Shown piece after piece: positions 11,747 to 24,253 of a stretch of 64,000 nt of DNA (position 1 is its first letter; the number at the start of each line of letters is the position of its first letter). Under the pieces are notes generated by a model. The model was given only the letters and a program-made list of their open reading frames with translations, had not been told where the DNA came from and did no database searches. Source of the DNA: Aquanectria penicillioides (lineage: Eukaryota > Ascomycota > Sordariomycetes > Hypocreales > Nectriaceae); the NCBI GenBank assembly GCA_003415625.1, contig PYIU01000006.1, forward strand, positions 1,922,001 to 1,986,000, written 5' to 3'. The position numbers and the translations under genes were made by a program.

Positions 11747-13923
11747 ATGGTCCGGTAAGGCTGATCTCGACGTTGGGGTATTGACAGGGATTATCCGGAC
11801 GACATGGATACTCTCTTGTAGGTCTTTCTTCTCCTTTTCTTTGGCTTTGAGGATACATTACCTTTGGGTACCGTGGCTCTCTAGCACGTCACTATCTGGC
11901 ACATCTTATCCAAGCACCTGTGAAATGCCATCGAGCAATCTCTTATCTGCTTCTTTCCACGCCGTCGAACCAACATCAACGCACTGATAACCACGTACCT
12001 TTTGATATTGGCAATGGGACCTCATATATAACCGACCTTGGATATTTGATTCGCATCAGGAGATCATTTACCTCACAATGTGTCAGTAGCTGACAATACT
12101 AGGACCGCCGAGATTGCGGCCAACGCGCCCCGCTACCGTCGCCGGAGCTCAACCTTCATCGATGGCATTCATGATGTCACTGAGGGTCAAGATCTGGCTC
12201 CTGCTCAGCTCTACAGCACAATGTCAGGTCGTCTATTCCATTCCGGACGGATAGCTATCGCCATGGTTGGACCACCCGCCCGAGGAAAGACGTGAGTGCT
12301 TCATTCCTGAGACATAGACTTGGCTGACCATGAGCAGTCACATCTGTGTCTCCATGGCACGTTACCTACAGTGGCTTGGTGTGAAGACGCGCATCTTCCA
12401 TCTGGGTGACTACCGTAGAGCTACTGTTGGTGCTGAGGGCTCGGTCCCAGAGGACTATTTCTTCCCAAATGCTTCGCCAGCTTCAGTGATCCTTCGCCAG
12501 AAGATCCTTAAGAAATGCCGCGAGGATATCTATTCCTGGTTGAACCATGAAAATGGCCAAGTTGCCATTTATGACGCTGTCAACCCCACAGCAAGTGGAC
12601 GCAGATCTCTTGTCAAAGAGTTCGCAAAGCATGACGTTCAAGTTCGTTATAATATTGACAAATTGAGGTGCTTAAACTAATATCAACCCGCTTAGACGTT
12701 GTTCATCGAGTCATACGTGGACGATGAGCGCATTCTCCGAGAGAACGCTCGAAATGTCAAAATCTCGTCTCCTGACGTAAGTTCACCACCCCGATTTTGT
12801 TGTTGAAATTTTTTGACAAATTGACTTGGACAGTTTGCTGGCATGGAACCCGACGAAGCAGCAAAGCTGTACCTAAGACGGATCGAAATGAAGATACCTG
12901 TCTTTGAGACAATGAACGAAAAGGAGCTCAACTATATTAAGATGATCAATGCTGGCCAGAAGTTCTTTTACAACAACGTCAGCTTCAACTACCTCTCTCA
13001 TCGAATCGTCTTCTACCTGACCAATCTACACATCAAGTCTCGAAAGACCTTTTTTGCCCGAGCCGGGACATCAACTGAGGAAGATTTGTACAAGGCAGAT
13101 GCTCCTCTCTCCCAAGAAGGAAGGGAGTACGCTGAAAAGATGACCGAGGCCCTCTTGAAGCATCGTGAACAAGAGAGGTTGACGCAAATCGAGGAGGGAC
13201 GGTCTGATGCTTCCCTACCGCCCATCACTGTGTGGACCTCAACTCGGCTTCGCACCGTTCAGACTGCAGACTGCCTGAAAGAAAGAGGCTTCAAGGTTCG
13301 GCAACGGACGCAGCTCAGCCAAATCAACCCAGGTGTCTGCGAAAAGATGTCAGAACGCATGATCCGGCAGATCTACCCTGACGAGGTTGAGAAGCACGAA
13401 TTGGATCCATATCATCACCGCTATCCACGGGCAGAGGTAGCCACCCCCACGAGCATTCTTTTTTGCCTCTATTCATACATATACTAACATCGATGTCCAG
13501 TCATATCACGATTTGGCCGTCCGGCTGGAACCCATCATTCTTGAGCTCGAACGTGAGCAACACGACCTTTTGATTATTGCGCATGAATCCGTCCTTCGTG
13601 TCCTCTACGCCTACCTCATGCACTGCTCTACCATGGACATTCCTGTGCTCAAGTTCCCTCGCGACGAGATCATTGAGATCATTCCTGCCGCTTATCAGAA
13701 CGAAGCCAAGCGCATCCATATTCCTGGGCTTGACCCAAAAATCGTGCCCGGTTCGCCGCAGGACATCAAGATCCCTGTCCCGGGAAGCTCAATTCAGAGT
13801 GCCCAATTGAGCCCGATCCAGAGTGGCATCGGAAGTCCGGCTGAGCCGATAGAGCGGCCTCCCGAAAGAGTTATCAACACGGCCAAGGACATGGTTGCCG
13901 ACAAGGTGGATGATGAGGATTAA
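11747..13923 (+). CDS. pfk26: 6-phosphofructo-2-kinase with degenerate fructose-2,6-bisphosphatase half (PFK26-type)
   Basis: Proposed exons: 11747-11754, 12103-12291, 12338-12641, 12696-12776, 12834-13436 and 13501-13923, giving 535 residues. The kinase half makes fructose-2,6-bisphosphate, the allosteric activator of glycolysis. It has a Walker A GPPARGKT at about residues 59-66, then HLGDYRR and YDAVNPTASGRR. The C-terminal half is a phosphoglycerate-mutase-like phosphatase domain. It keeps VWTSTRLRTVQTA, GVCEKM and IIAHESVLRVLYAY. However, the catalytic RHG is RAG (Ala near 271), so phosphatase activity should be lost. Yeast Pfk26 is similarly altered (Ser). The first exon is the uncertain part. 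No in-frame ATG lies directly upstream of exon 2. The 8-base exon proposed here has a strong GCCATGG context, a GTAAGG donor, and a phase that joins exactly at 12103. A later in-frame ATG at 12221 is the fallback. Confidence 0.85.
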
Positions 13924-16900
13924 ACGGACCCTGTGATTTCTCAAGCCTGGAAGTGGAGCGATGCAGAGAACTATCGAGTTCGCTTGAGTTTTAGCGGACC
14001 GCAGTCAGATGAACATGGTCAATCATGACACATTGGTAAGGTTTGGGAAATGCGGTAGTTATCAGGAACACGCCCGAATGCCTATCCAGATATGAACCAT
14101 GAATGATCACATGATTTGCTCATCTCGCGTCTCCAAGGAACCACTCGGTTACCCGCCATCCCCAGCCTGCACAAGCAATGTGACAAGTCAAGTTCAACTA
14201 AATCTCCAAGGTTGGAACTCTCCGCCTCCTGTCCTCGCTACCATGGCAAAACCCCTCCTCAGCCCCCAGCGACAAAGGGCGCCGAATCGCATTCCCCGTC
14301 GTCATGTCCAATCCCGATCATTACGTAGAGCATTCTCTTCGGAGAGCCAATCTCCCCCAGTGAAGCCCCAACCAAACTCCACCAGATCGACAACCATACA
14401 GCAAGACACAAGGGAAGGAGGAAAAACATACATACAGCTAGTAGCTAGGCTAGGCCTGGAGGAGGAGGGGCGATAAAGACCCTTCCGGTGCCCCAGCCTA
14501 TTCACCCGGTTCGAGGCCCAGCGCACGTTCCCCGTTCCCCGGCAGGCACACCGGCACGGCAGCACTCGAAACGGGAAGCTCTGCAGCAGCAGCGTGTTTC
14601 CCTTGCTGATTTCACAAATTGCAGCAAGAGAGGAGGCGAGAGAAACGAATACGTCCGAGATTCACTAGAGACGCGGGCTGGTGACATAAGTCCTGCAGCC
14701 AGCCGTGCCGGCTCACGGAGCGAAGAAACCCTCAACACGGCACCCGCGCCATCGACGGCTTGAAGCCATGAACTTCGGTCTGACTAGCTCACTTGGGGGG
14801 GGGGGGGGCTTGAAATCGCATCGAGAAATAACACGACATGGCACGTTGTGCGACCCGTGCTGCCGCGCAGGAGGCTGCGCCAAGCAGGCAGGCAGGCAAG
14901 CAGGCGCGTGAGCGGGCCAACGCCTCTCTGCCGGCGCAGACCAATATCTGACGGGTTTGTAGTGTTTCCAACCTCTGTAGCTAGCTCTTTTGGAGAGCTC
15001 TGCAGCCCCATCTGTGCCTGGAGCTTGGCCTGGAGCTTCAGCGTGCAGGACATGTACGTCCTGTCCTATCCTGTGCCATATGCACATGCCTATTCATATC
15101 TGCATACATACCTACATCCAGACATGGCAGCTTGTTGTTACCGTGGAAGGGATCCAGCCAGCCGCCTGGGGTTGGAGCGGTTTCGTCGGGTTGGGCGGAT
15201 CATTGGAGAAGTCGTGCGTGTATTGCCCACTCGATGCAGGTCGCTAGATGTGGAAGCGTGGCACAGGGCATGTGCGGATTCGGGTGTAGGACGAGGTGGT
15301 GTGTGCGGGAGTAAGGACGTTGGGTCGTTGGATGTGAGATGGAAATGATGACTATTTTCCGGACAGGGGGATGATCCAATGTGAGGGACATGATGTTTTG
15401 GTCATCATTGCTGGATGCATTGGGTGCAGGACTCTGTTACGAGAATGGAGGGTGGCATCCTTCCCCAATGAGTTGTGGTGTTTTCAATCGACAGTGCCCG
15501 TTGCGTTCAGCGCGTGGCAAGCTGAGCAGGGTGTAGGTGCTTTGTGCCATGTGCTTTGCGCTGCGTACTGCGTGCCTTTGTGTGTGCCATTGTGTGCTGT
15601 GCCACTCGATGTCCTCTGTGCAAAGTACAAAGGATGCTGTATTCACGGATCCGAGCCTAGGCCAGGGGCCTCTCGGAGATGACGATCTCTGTTCCGGTAG
15701 GGAGGGATAGACGCTGCCTTGGTCCGCCTACTCCCTAGGGGAGGGCCTGAGTCGAGACAGCCACGAAGCCTGGGTACGGGCCATGATTGTTCCCGCCTAC
15801 TTGTCGGACGATGAGCACCGCACCACATCCAACATCGCATCGCATCGCCTGGACGCACCTTTCCCCGGCATGGCTGATGGTCGATGATGGTGTGCAGCAT
15901 CGTCACATCTGACAGGGTTCGTTTCGGTCTGGCCCAGGTCGGTTCTGTCCAAACTCGCTCTGCTCAACTAGACTCAACTCCATGTTGCGCTCGCATGCCT
16001 TGCTCTGCATTACATACCTTGTCTTAGCTCCGCGAGGACTGTTCATCCTCTGCCCAATGCTGTCCCTTCTTGTCTGCTTCGATCCGGTAACGGGACGTGC
16101 ATGGACCTCTCACGTACCCGTGTCCAGTAGTCACGTACATACTGTTCATGATTCAGGTCGTCGTTGGGCCTTAATGACATCTTCACACACAGCATTGGGG
16201 CAGGCAAAAGTACAAAAAGAAAAAGAGAAATAAAACAACACCCCCTTTTTTTTCAACCCATACCGGGCTAAAACAAGACTGTTAGGGTTCCCGGGACCCG
16301 TAGGAGAGGGCGGAAGGCCCGTTGCCGCCGGTAATTCTTCCGCGGGATTGTGAGAACCGATAGATATACCTTTCTCGGGTACGGCACTCGCAAAGTGTTG
16401 CACTTGACCATCTCCATTGTACAGGGGAACATGAGCCGCCCCGCTGCGTGTCTTTTTTTATCTTGAATCAAATAGGGATACTGAAGCGTACGACGGTTCT
16501 GCAGTTCGTGACATCCCCTCGGGTTTGCGAGCATCCATTCGTTCCCAGGGTGGGTGATCACGAGAGGCTCCCATACAACTCTATCATCATCACGGTACAT
16601 GTCTGGGTATGCCGGTAGCCTCGTGGTTAGGGTGGCAATATATGCCGTTGAGACCGTCTCCCTTCGGCCCGTCGTGTAAGTCTCGGCGGACATCCAAACA
16701 CGTCACCTTACATCATCCAGGGGTATGGGGAGCCATGAGCGGCGGCATGATGTGTTCTCACAACATTTTGCCTGAGAACGCCCCTGGTGAGTTAACGGGC
16801 GTTGGAGGTTGAGGTGATGATCAAAGGGAAGGGCCAAGTTACGGCCATAGCGTCGGTCTTTCTCAACAGGAAATTGCACGGCGCCGATTTTCATGGTGCT

Positions 16901-19900
16901 TTGTTGCAGGGGAATCCGTTGTAGTGGTACGGACGCAAACCGACACTGGCGTGATGTGGTCCTTCCCCAGTGCAACTTACCCTACACCGCAGGTGGGACC
17001 ACAGCTCGTTGTGGTCGTCCCAAGGATCCGGACACATAACTGGAGAGATTGATTTTTCGTCCGGCTGCAGGACATGCGACCCGGTGGTACCAAAAATTAT
17101 TATGATGATGTTGATGGTGCCGTAGTTGCCAAACGGGGTGCCCGTGGATCTCGTGATGAGCCTTGAGGGAAATCTCGCCTGCTGCAAGGGAACTGCGACG
17201 CAGAACGATCCGGTGGATGGGCGTGATCACGAGGTACGGGGCGTATAAAAGCAGACCATTCTTGCGCCGCATTGAGTGGGCCCAGACTGTGATGCACCTC
17301 GATTTGAGATGGTTGAATGCTCAGAACTCGCTGTTGTCCAGAAACCTGGACAAAGGAGGGGTTCACTATCCTGATGTGGTCAGGCCAATGGGTCCCTTTC
17401 AAGGGACGGGGTGTCACGGATCTCAACTAGGGTCGTGGGACCGTGACATCAACCGAGTGAAGATCCCTGTACCAGAAGACGTTTGAGAAACTGACAAAGC
17501 ATTGACGGATGTTCGTAAGCCTCTGATGATGGCCTCCAGAAAGCTGAAAAGGATAAAGCCTCAGAATGATCTTTCTTCCAGGACCCATTGGGTGCCTACA
17601 CATATCCGCGACCATCAACGCCATCGCCAGCTTGTTCGGGGCTGACCAACGTGATTAGAATACCCGGCTGATCGACGGACGTGCGTCCATGCATTGGACC
17701 ACTGCTTTCGGTCACAAACGAATGACTGGTACAAGCACAGATTAAAACCTTGCCCTACCATGATCGGCCAGGACCAGGCTCAACCCGACATCGATGCTGC
17801 CTGTCACTCGAAATGACCACCGGTGCCTTTGGGAAGCTGCCTCGCCGTCTCTCAGCATGGCAAACCTTCACACGCCATTAAGAGAGCGATGTCAGCTCAT
17901 ATCAATTCTTATATAGTGATTGCCACAAGGATACAGACGACTTAGCATACCGATTAGATGACTGAGTTCATGACTTGAACTCGAGTATTTGATTTGCCAT
18001 GAAATAGTAACCAATCCCCTTTTCGACGACGTGGTGGGGAGAGGAAAAAAAAATTCCGGACTCTGATGGCTGGCATTCAATGACTTAAGGTGGACAGACC
18101 AGAAATAGTGGTTGCGTCTGAGCTCATGCTTGAGCATGTTGAGCAGCAAGCCCAGGTGTTTTGGGGTGTCGATGTGGGCTGACGAGTCAACATCCGCGCC
18201 TTGCCGATGCGAGTCGGCGCCAGACAGTTGCTTCTCTGACCTCCATAAATAGGCATGGCGTGCCTGCAAGCAAGCTAGGCAATGCTCGATGTGTGGGTGG
18301 CATGAATGGTTACTGGGCAGTGTACATCAAGATGCTCAGTGAGGGCCAAGGGAGTGTTGATATGCGCTGGGACCACTAATAGGGTCGTGCCAAAAAAAAA
18401 TTGGTTGCCACGAGGCATGAAACCCGTGTTAGTGCCATGAGGGGATTGAGCTGTGAAGCCATAGCTGTGGATGGGTGTGGTGCGTTGTATCAATCGAGAC
18501 CGTCAGATGTACTAATCGCCGAGTGTTGGTGGACGGGTGGACGTGGCAGTGGCTTGTCCTTGGTCACCAAATACCAGGGATCTAAAGATAATCCTAGCCT
18601 GGCTACGGCGTCCAGTTTGAGATCCCCTGCCATGATGCTGTAACACATGACCTAGCATTTCTCTATTTTTTAGCACCACTTATTCGAGACTGGGCGAATT
18701 GCGTTGTACGTTGTTTCCATGAGATGATGACCTCAACGTAATACAATAGCCCGAATAGTAGGCAACTTCAGACTTGTCAGAAGGGTAACACGTTGCATTG
18801 GAAGCATACGTCGGATTACCAGGGCCGAAGAAAAACGGCGACTCTGTAGTTCGGTACATCTCTACACCATGATATCCACCAGGAGGTCAGTAAATCTAGC
18901 AAAATCAATAAAGCATTTCGGATTCGGAGTTTACTAACAAGAGCGACGTCTTAAACGGACATACCGGCGCCACTAGTGGCGTAAGCGCACAACCTTCAAA
19001 CTTTCAACTCTGTGGGGGCCCGAGTATGGAAATTTGATATGGCCTCTGCTTCTCTTTGTTCTTCTCGGTGTCCGCTGCAATGGTGTCCCTCGGGTCGAGC
19101 GCCTTCGTTAAGCCCCAACTCTGGTGAGACGCTTGTTGGGTGGGGTTGAGATCAGATGCCAGAGTGTCCTGGTTTCCAATTGCCTGGGCGCAGCCAATGG
19201 CCAAGACGAATTGAAATCGACGGCATAGTAATCATGTTGATGTGAATCTTGGTGAACACTGTTCCTAGTGTCCAACGTCAACTAGACCTGTTCTACCTTG
19301 CCAGAGTTACTCTAGTCGGTCGTCGCGCTTTGGTGGTTGGACGGCACGACAAGGGGTCCCCCTTTTTTTTCTCTTCTTGATCAGATGGGCCGTGGGTTTT
19401 GCGAACCTAAAATCGGCCATTGCTGTTAGCGTTGCATGGGACGGGGTCATGAGACCACATGCATTCCACGAAGTCCACCCACTCTGACCATGGCCCTCCT
19501 CCCCAGTCCTCCAACCATCTACCTCCCCCTCCTTGGTAGTTGATTCTCTTCCCATCGTCAACGAGTCCCCACTATTGATGACTGGCCTGCAGCTTTCCAT
19601 ATTCTCATCGCTGTTGTGGGTGGCTGAGCATTGAAGGAACAGCAGAGACAAGGGGTTGTGAGGGGCCGGAGGCGCTGGGCCCTGGCTCCAGACAGATTCC
19701 CCCTCACTCCCAGGTAAATGCACGACTTGATCAAGAGCCGCGATCTGGTATCAAAAAAGTGCTGTTCCATGACTTACTACCATCAAGTCGATTCCAGCTT
19801 TAGCTGTCTCTTAGACGGTCCTTTTCGGCTGAAAACGAACCTTGGTCGTTGGGCCTGATCTATGCATAACCCTTCTTCTTTTGGCCAGTCTGTGGTGCTC

Positions 19901-22300
19901 ATATCTGTTCCTTTGCGCTGTCCTGAGCACCAACTACCGGCACATGTCGCAGGATGACGTCCATCCTCATCATGACGTAGAGCCCCTCTGCTGACCACGG
20001 CCAGACCACCACTGGCGTTGCCACTACTTACCCTGTATCCACTCACACTCTCACACACTCACTCACCCTCACACACCTCCTTGACCACATTGACAACCAA
20101 CCGTTATTAGATATGGGTCACATAATCAGCGCGTAGCTTGAATGCCGGACAACCCCAAGAAAACCCATGCACCAGTTCAGTCCCAGGGGTTGTTGGTGTT
20201 TGTCGCCCCCCTACTTTGACTCGGCTCTTTCGGTGCCTGAAATAAAAAAACGACGCAAATTTTCAATTGAGAAATAATAAGTGGCTAAACTGAGTCGCCG
20301 ACTCAGGAAAGAGATGAATATGTTGTGATGAGGACATCCGGTGGCCAGCTTGGCCCCCGATTCCGGACTTAACGATCCACCTTCCGAGATTGAGGCCAAT
20401 GATACCCAAACTTCCCAAATTAACCCAAAAAAGGGACATAATCTGTGGATGCACAATTAGGGCACGAGGGCCTGCGACTCCAGCGAATTGCCTCGTACCG
20501 CTCCATCGGTGCGGAAGATGGGGTTCCTGGACAGGTTCCAGAGCCCTTGAGACCAGGGATCCACCTAGCCTCACCGTGTCACGGCCCCGCCGTGCATGTG
20601 CTTGGGAGTGAAGAAGCACTCATCGTCATCTTGACTTCGGCGAGATGAGCAGCCGACCAGGGCGGAGGCACTCATCAAGTGGTCTCGGACCAATCTGGCC
20701 GGCAGCTGTCCGTTCATTGTGGCCGGTCGACGACCGTTGTACCCTGTCATTGAATTGCTTTTGATCGATAGAGGCTGGAAGAGCTGGCAGAGCGAGGGGC
20801 GAACCCCTGCGCATGCATCACGGCGGTTATTTGCTTCTGTGTCCCTCTGTATAGGTGACTACTCGTTCTTTCATGATTGACGGCCAGATGCCATGCAGAT
20901 GCGCTGGACGGATGGTTCCGGTCTAGGCGCACGTTCCCTGATCAAGGGCACCCCATTTCATGGAACGGACAATATTCCTGGCACGGGCAGGGCCAAGGTC
21001 CCAAGCTGAAGTTAGGCGAGGCGAGAAGGAGAGAAAGTGAGGTGACGTGACGTGACCCTTTGCTGTCAATGGTGAAAAGCGAGAAAGGTCGGGCCACCAA
21101 GACGATCATGTGAAAGGGGCCGTTCTGTAAGTTGAGAGGATGTACCTGGGAACTACGATCCAGCCACAAGGAATAGAGTCGGGCTCCGAACCACATTGGC
21201 TGAAAACGATGCGCGCATCAGTGTCAAAATCTTCGATGAGCCTCAGGACCAAGAACGCCAACCGGATCCAGTGGGGCATGTGCGCAGAGAGCGCATGTGA
21301 GGTTGCTGTGGATGTCAGCATCTGGACAAAGAAACGGCATGGCTTTCACGGGACGCGCATGCACAGGGCCAACAGCAGGTCGGTGCTGGGGCGTATCCAC
21401 CGGGGACTAAACCACGGACGTCCTGTTGGACGGGACGGGATTGAGTGGGCAACCAGGGCGGGCGTCATTTCTGACCCCTGTGGATTCCTAGATCCGTCAC
21501 CTGGCTTGTCGCCACGAGTCGACAAAGGCCAGGGCCTTCAATCCAGATGTTGCAATAAATGAGGAGCCTGCCGTACGAGTCTTTGAGCTGGTTTGATGAG
21601 GCAATGCCGGATTGAATGCCATTTACATAATATGAGATGAGCCATTCTATGTGGCATATGGGTTATTGTTGTGTCGTCGGGCTCGGGCCGGTACTCGAGC
21701 ATGCCCCTGCGGCTTGGTGTTCACAGGTGCATGCTCAAAACCTGCATTGGCCCTTGGGCACATCTAGATCGAGTGAGCTCTGGGCGTCTGTTGTACTGTC
21801 TGGTTGTACTGAGGCAGGGTACCTAGGCAGAAGATATAGGTTGGTTGTAAGCCAAGGATGAGAAAGGCACTCATCTGTGCTGTGTGTTTTGATTGAGCCT
21901 CCTTTCTTCCTTCCCTCCTTCCTTCCTTCTATCGTTCTCTCTCTTTCCCCCTTCGCTCATGCTGACAAAAGCCATCAATGTCGTTGGAACATCTAGAAAC
22001 AAGTCCGAATTGACTTATAAGGCGGACCATGAGCGGTTGGGCGGTACCGACACCAATTCAACATGTCATGGGTCGCAAGGGGACTGCCTGCCATGTTCCC
22101 CCCCTCTTTTTTCCCGCTTCTGCTTTTGCCATGAGCCATCAAGCGTTGATTGTAGTGGAATACCCTTATTAGTTACGCCGAAGGAGAGTATGTGCTTCAT
22201 TTACACCCTTACCTTCCCTTGCCTTATTTTGCTTTACATACCTACCTTGGCAAGGCACGAAGGAGGGAAAGCAGGTCAGTAGGTAATTACCTCCCCAAGT
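13924..22300. other. Left part of a 12-kb gene-poor interval
   Basis: No gene is recognised with confidence. Reading frames are short on both strands. Landmarks are a run of 14 G (14795-14808) and GCAGGCAGGCAAGCAGGC-type sequence near 14885-14905. On the minus strand at about 17900-16300 there are several coding-like fragments in different frames (see findings). A minus-strand fragment at 21321-21106 also looks somewhat protein-like. TACCTAGG-type elements recur towards the right end. Confidence 0.45.
14795..14808. repeat. Run of 14 G
   Basis: An uninterrupted G14 homopolymer in non-coding DNA. Its length may be wrong if the assembly miscalls homopolymers, as the broken genes in this window suggest. 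Confidence 0.85.
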
Positions 22301-22490
22301 GCCTTGTAAATAGAGAACCACAAACAAGGTACGATACATCGGGACCAACCTATTTACCTAGGTGAACAAGTACACAAGTATCCAAAGCACCATGACCTCT
22401 CCCCTCGCCAGCTGCGGTGGCCTGCCCACGGGCAGGATGGTTGGTTACACCACCTCTTGAAGATCAAGTGCTACATCACTGGGCATTAGG

Positions 22491-22500
22491 TAGGTACCTA
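22491..22500. repeat. TAGGTACCTA palindrome (recurring intergenic element)
   Basis: A perfect 10-bp palindrome within GGTAGGTACCTAGCTACC. Related elements lie at 10859-10870, 11056-11065 and 22356-22363 (ACCTAGGT). All are intergenic. Confidence 0.6.
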
Positions 22501-23446
22501 GCTACCTCCCTACTTTATGTACGCTGTGTCTGGAGGCAATCTACTCGGCTAGCGCCTAGAGGCCCGTGGCTACCTACCCTGGCTTCTCAAGCCTTTTGTG
22601 GAGGCAGACAGGCACTGTAGGTATTTTGGGAAGCACCCATCCATGGGTTGGCAAGGCAGGTACGACCTACACCGTCCTGACCGTCCCCGACTCTGTGGAT
22701 GTACCTGACCTTAATTCTCAACATCCGTCTGCGGAGCTTTCTAGCGCTAAGTGCCCGTCTCAAAATGAGCACATGAGCAAGCCCAACACGGCGACTGCGG
22801 GTCTTGGTTTGCCTCTGCGGTCTTGAATTTGCCTTGAGACCATCTCTGAACCGGCACATGATTTGACACTTTGCTTTGCTGTTTGTGTTCCTGGCGTTGT
22901 TGATTCTTTGTCGGGCACGTCGGGGTTTTTCTTTCTTTTTTTTGCCTCTTCCACGCCACTGAAAACGCCTCGTCTAGGAGTCCAAGCCATGGGCATTTGC
23001 CTTGTCGTAAATTGAACACTTGAAATTGGGCCTGCAACTGATCATGGCGGCTCTGCTGAGCTCATGTGTCTGTCCCGGTTACACCCTGGTCCTGACATGT
23101 TCGCCTCACTTGTTGACACCTTTCTCAACCCTCGGTGTGGTTGTGCTTCTACCGCCTCCAAGTCCACCCCCCCCAACGAACCAAGGAGCAGAGACATACC
23201 TACATGGCGCTGAGACAAAAGAGCCTCGTGTTGTGAGGTTGTGTCGATTTAACCCCTCACCATGAGTAGAGATAGGCTTGGATGCTGCCCAGCACTGGGA
23301 GCTAGCTGATGGGAAAATGAGATGTCGTTGGTTTCGCCTTAGGTTCCGCGTGGTTTGACGCTCATTGACGCCTGTCTGGCCTTGATCATACCTTCAGCTC
23401 GCTCATGCCTGGCAAAAAAAAAAAAGAAAAAAAAAAGCCCCATGTT

Positions 23447-23486
23447 CACACACATTCAGACTCACACACATTCAGACTCACACACA
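23447..23486. repeat. 16-bp tandem repeat, 2.5 copies
   Basis: Unit CACACACATTCAGACT is repeated twice exactly and followed by a half unit. It directly follows an A-rich tract (23413-23436). Confidence 0.85.
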
Positions 23487-23540
23487 CTCGCATCCCAATC
23501 CACAGCCCATGCAAGCCCAGCCCAGTACCTAGCCCTTGCG

Positions 23541-23573
23541 CATCCCATCCCATCCCATCCCATCCCATCCCAT
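23541..23573. repeat. CATCC microsatellite, about 6.6 copies
   Basis: A perfect 5-bp unit CATCC repeated six times plus CAT, in the region upstream of gsk3. Confidence 0.9.
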
Positions 23574-23891
23574 ATCCATGTCCTTGTCCATGCCGTCACT
23601 CCGAGTCGACTAAAAAGAGTGCCCCGCATCACAATACCCGTGCTTCCTCGCCCAGGGCGTAGTGGACCACTTGCAGGTCACGGGCCATGTGCCATTCGAG
23701 CCAGTACCGCCTGGCGCCGCTGTTTTTGGGTGTCATCCCAGGTTCCGCGGCCTCTAGCCCAAGCCCAAAGCAGCTCCAAGAAGAGCCCAGGCGCTGCGCC
23801 GAGAGCGAGAGCTCAGAGCCCAGAGCCTAGCCCCGTCAACCCAAGCAGGTCAAGTCCAACAGGAGCCCACAGAGTCCACACAAGTCCACAC

Positions 23892-23927
23892 AAAGCCCAC
23901 CACAAAGCCCACCACAAAGCCCACCAC
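23892..23927. repeat. 12-bp tandem repeat, three exact copies
   Basis: Unit AAAGCCCACCAC is repeated three times without mismatch, preceded by related AGTCCACAC units. It lies in the region upstream of gsk3. Confidence 0.88.
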
Positions 23928-24230
23928 CAAGAGCCTTACCAAGTCCCTCCAGCCCAGCCCGAACCCAGAGCCAGCCCAGCTCAGCTCATTCCACCACACG
24001 TCAAGCATTCCTCCTCTACCATCACCTCCATCTTGCGTCTGCCGCTGGCCAGTTTCCAGACCTGCCGCCTCGATTTCTCACCTATCCCCGTTTTTCCCCA
24101 ACCCTACGCTGCCTTGCGCATTCACATCCGCATCTCATCGGCATCCGTGTCCGCATCCCCCATCCATCGACTTGAGCCGCCCTCCCATCTCCCGTCGCCG
24201 CCTCCGTCTCAGCCCGCACTCCGAGTCTGG

Positions 24231-24253
24231 TAGTAGCTGGTAGTAGCTGGTAG
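24231..24253. repeat. 10-bp tandem repeat, 2.3 copies
   Basis: Unit TAGTAGCTGG is repeated twice and followed by TAG. It is short and of no known function. Confidence 0.75.

Noticed and set aside
16530..16565. GGGTGGGTGATCACGAG similar to a 5S rRNA segment
   Set aside because: The rest of the 5S sequence and its helices are missing. The match is short and probably coincidental.
23355..24233. 292-codon open frame upstream of gsk3
   Set aside because: It is made of translated simple repeats (poly-A, CA-rich, CATCC and AAAGCCCACCAC units) and Pro/Ser/His-rich filler, so it is not a protein gene.
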